Below, piece by piece: positions 5,215 through 5,666 of a DNA stretch of 5,666 bases. The first letter of the stretch is position 1. Every line of letters starts with the position of its first letter. Both the position numbers and the translations under genes were made by a program. Below the pieces are notes generated by a model. The model was not told where the DNA came from, ran no database searches, and saw only the letters and a program-made list of their open reading frames with translations. Source of the stretch: Bacillota bacterium (GTDB lineage: Bacteria > Bacillota_I > Bacilli_A > Acholeplasmatales > Acholeplasmataceae); NCBI GenBank assembly GCA_023431045.1, contig JAEYXZ010000022.1, positions 1 through 5,666 of the forward strand, in the 5' to 3' direction.

Positions 5215-5666
5215 TTATTTCTTTTTGCTAGATAATTTGACTTTATTTTCCTCTATTAATTCTAGATAGATCTTTTCAGCACCTTTAGCATAAGCTTCCT
5301 TAGAGTACTGTTCAATGGATGGTCTTGCATTTGCGGTTAGGGTCTTTAGGATTGATGGATCTTTATGGATTTCCTTGAGAATTTCAACAAGCTCACCCTT
5401 CTCTTTAAAGAAGATACCATTCTTACGGTCTTCAACGAACTGATCAAAGACTTGGTCGTATCTCACAACAATTGGAAGGGATGCTGCCAAGGCTTCGATA
5501 TAAGTTAATCCTTGTGTTTCAGTTGTTGATGCATTTAAGAATACATCACCAACTTGATAATATAGACCAACGACTTCATGCTTAACAAAACCTAAGAAGC
5601 GAATATAATCGCTTGCTTGATTCTTTTTAACGTACTTTTCAAGATCATCTTTATCTGGTCCATCAC
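5215..5666 (-). CDS. GT4-family glycosyltransferase, C-terminal part (possibly diacylglycerol glucosyltransferase)
   Basis: The frame stays open from the window edge to TAA at 5217-5215, giving 149 residues; the N-terminal half is outside. The visible part is the nucleotide-sugar-binding half of a GT-B fold: DGPDKDDLEKYV, then YIRFLGFV, GLYYQVGDVFLNAS and the E-x7-E motif ETQGLTYIE (residues 49-57 of the fragment), whose glutamates contact the sugar donor in retaining GT4 enzymes. A lysine-rich tail (KVKLSSKKK) ends the protein, suiting membrane-surface binding. The run NASTTETQGLTYIEALAASLP closely resembles monoglucosyl-diacylglycerol synthases of Acholeplasma and related Firmicutes enzymes, which make the glycolipid anchor of the membrane. 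That role is inferred; another GT4 acceptor is possible. The ATG-less stretch near 5490 is not a start: coding sequence continues upstream of it without a break. Confidence 0.88.
   Translation of the reverse strand, partial: DGPDKDDLEKYVKKNQASDYIRFLGFVKHEVVGLYYQVGDVFLNASTTETQGLTYIEALAASLPIVVRYDQVFDQFVEDRKNGIFFKEKGELVEILKEIHKDPSILKTLTANARPSIEQYSKEAYAKGAEKIYLELIEENKVKLSSKKK

Noticed and set aside
5215..5490. A separate 91-residue gene starting at 5490
   Set aside because: The codon there is TTG inside an unbroken glycosyltransferase frame that continues to the window edge through the E-x7-E motif.
1..5666. Mobile element, CRISPR or defence system
   Set aside because: No transposase, integrase, regular spaced repeats, terminal inverted repeats or known defence motifs were seen on either strand.

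Overview
The window is AT-rich, and every gene I can support lies on the minus strand, so transcription runs from high to low coordinates. It looks like chromosomal DNA of a low-GC Gram-positive or Mollicutes-type bacterium that uses the standard genetic code. Every tryptophan I checked is TGG, and TGA appears to act as a stop, which argues against the Mycoplasma/Spiroplasma code. A glycosyltransferase resembling the monoglucosyl-diacylglycerol synthases of Acholeplasma suggests the Acholeplasma/Izemoplasma side, but other low-GC Firmicutes such as Erysipelotrichia-like lineages remain possible. The assignment is an inference.

Layout in the direction of transcription. (1) 5666-5215: the C-terminal 149 residues of a GT4 glycosyltransferase. 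Then come an extended -10 promoter, a tRNA-Leu(CAA) gene with encoded CCA, and a strong intrinsic terminator (5096-5068). (2) 4943-3222: a compact three-gene operon of a lipoprotein, a four-helix membrane protein and an AHSA1/SRPBCC-fold protein. The last two share an ATGA stop/start overlap. (3) 3221-2985: an intergenic region with a perfect 20-bp palindrome, two exact 10-bp direct repeats, a TATAAT box and a long leader that may encode a 17-residue peptide. (4) 2984-963: a 673-residue membrane sensor with LytS-type 5TM, PAS, GGDEF and HD-GYP domains, followed by its own terminator (919-889). (5) 761-1: the N-terminal 253 residues of a MacB/FtsX-type ABC transporter permease, cut by the window edge.

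The centrepiece is the GGDEF/HD-GYP protein, which carries intact-looking motifs both for making and for breaking cyclic di-GMP, linked to a membrane sensor. Its upstream region is unusually rich: repeats around the promoter, foldable RNA and a likely upstream ORF with a better ribosome binding site than the main gene. The lipoprotein operon could be a small cell-envelope module, but its function cannot be read from sequence. I see no CRISPR array, insertion sequence, integrase, phage gene or known defence system.
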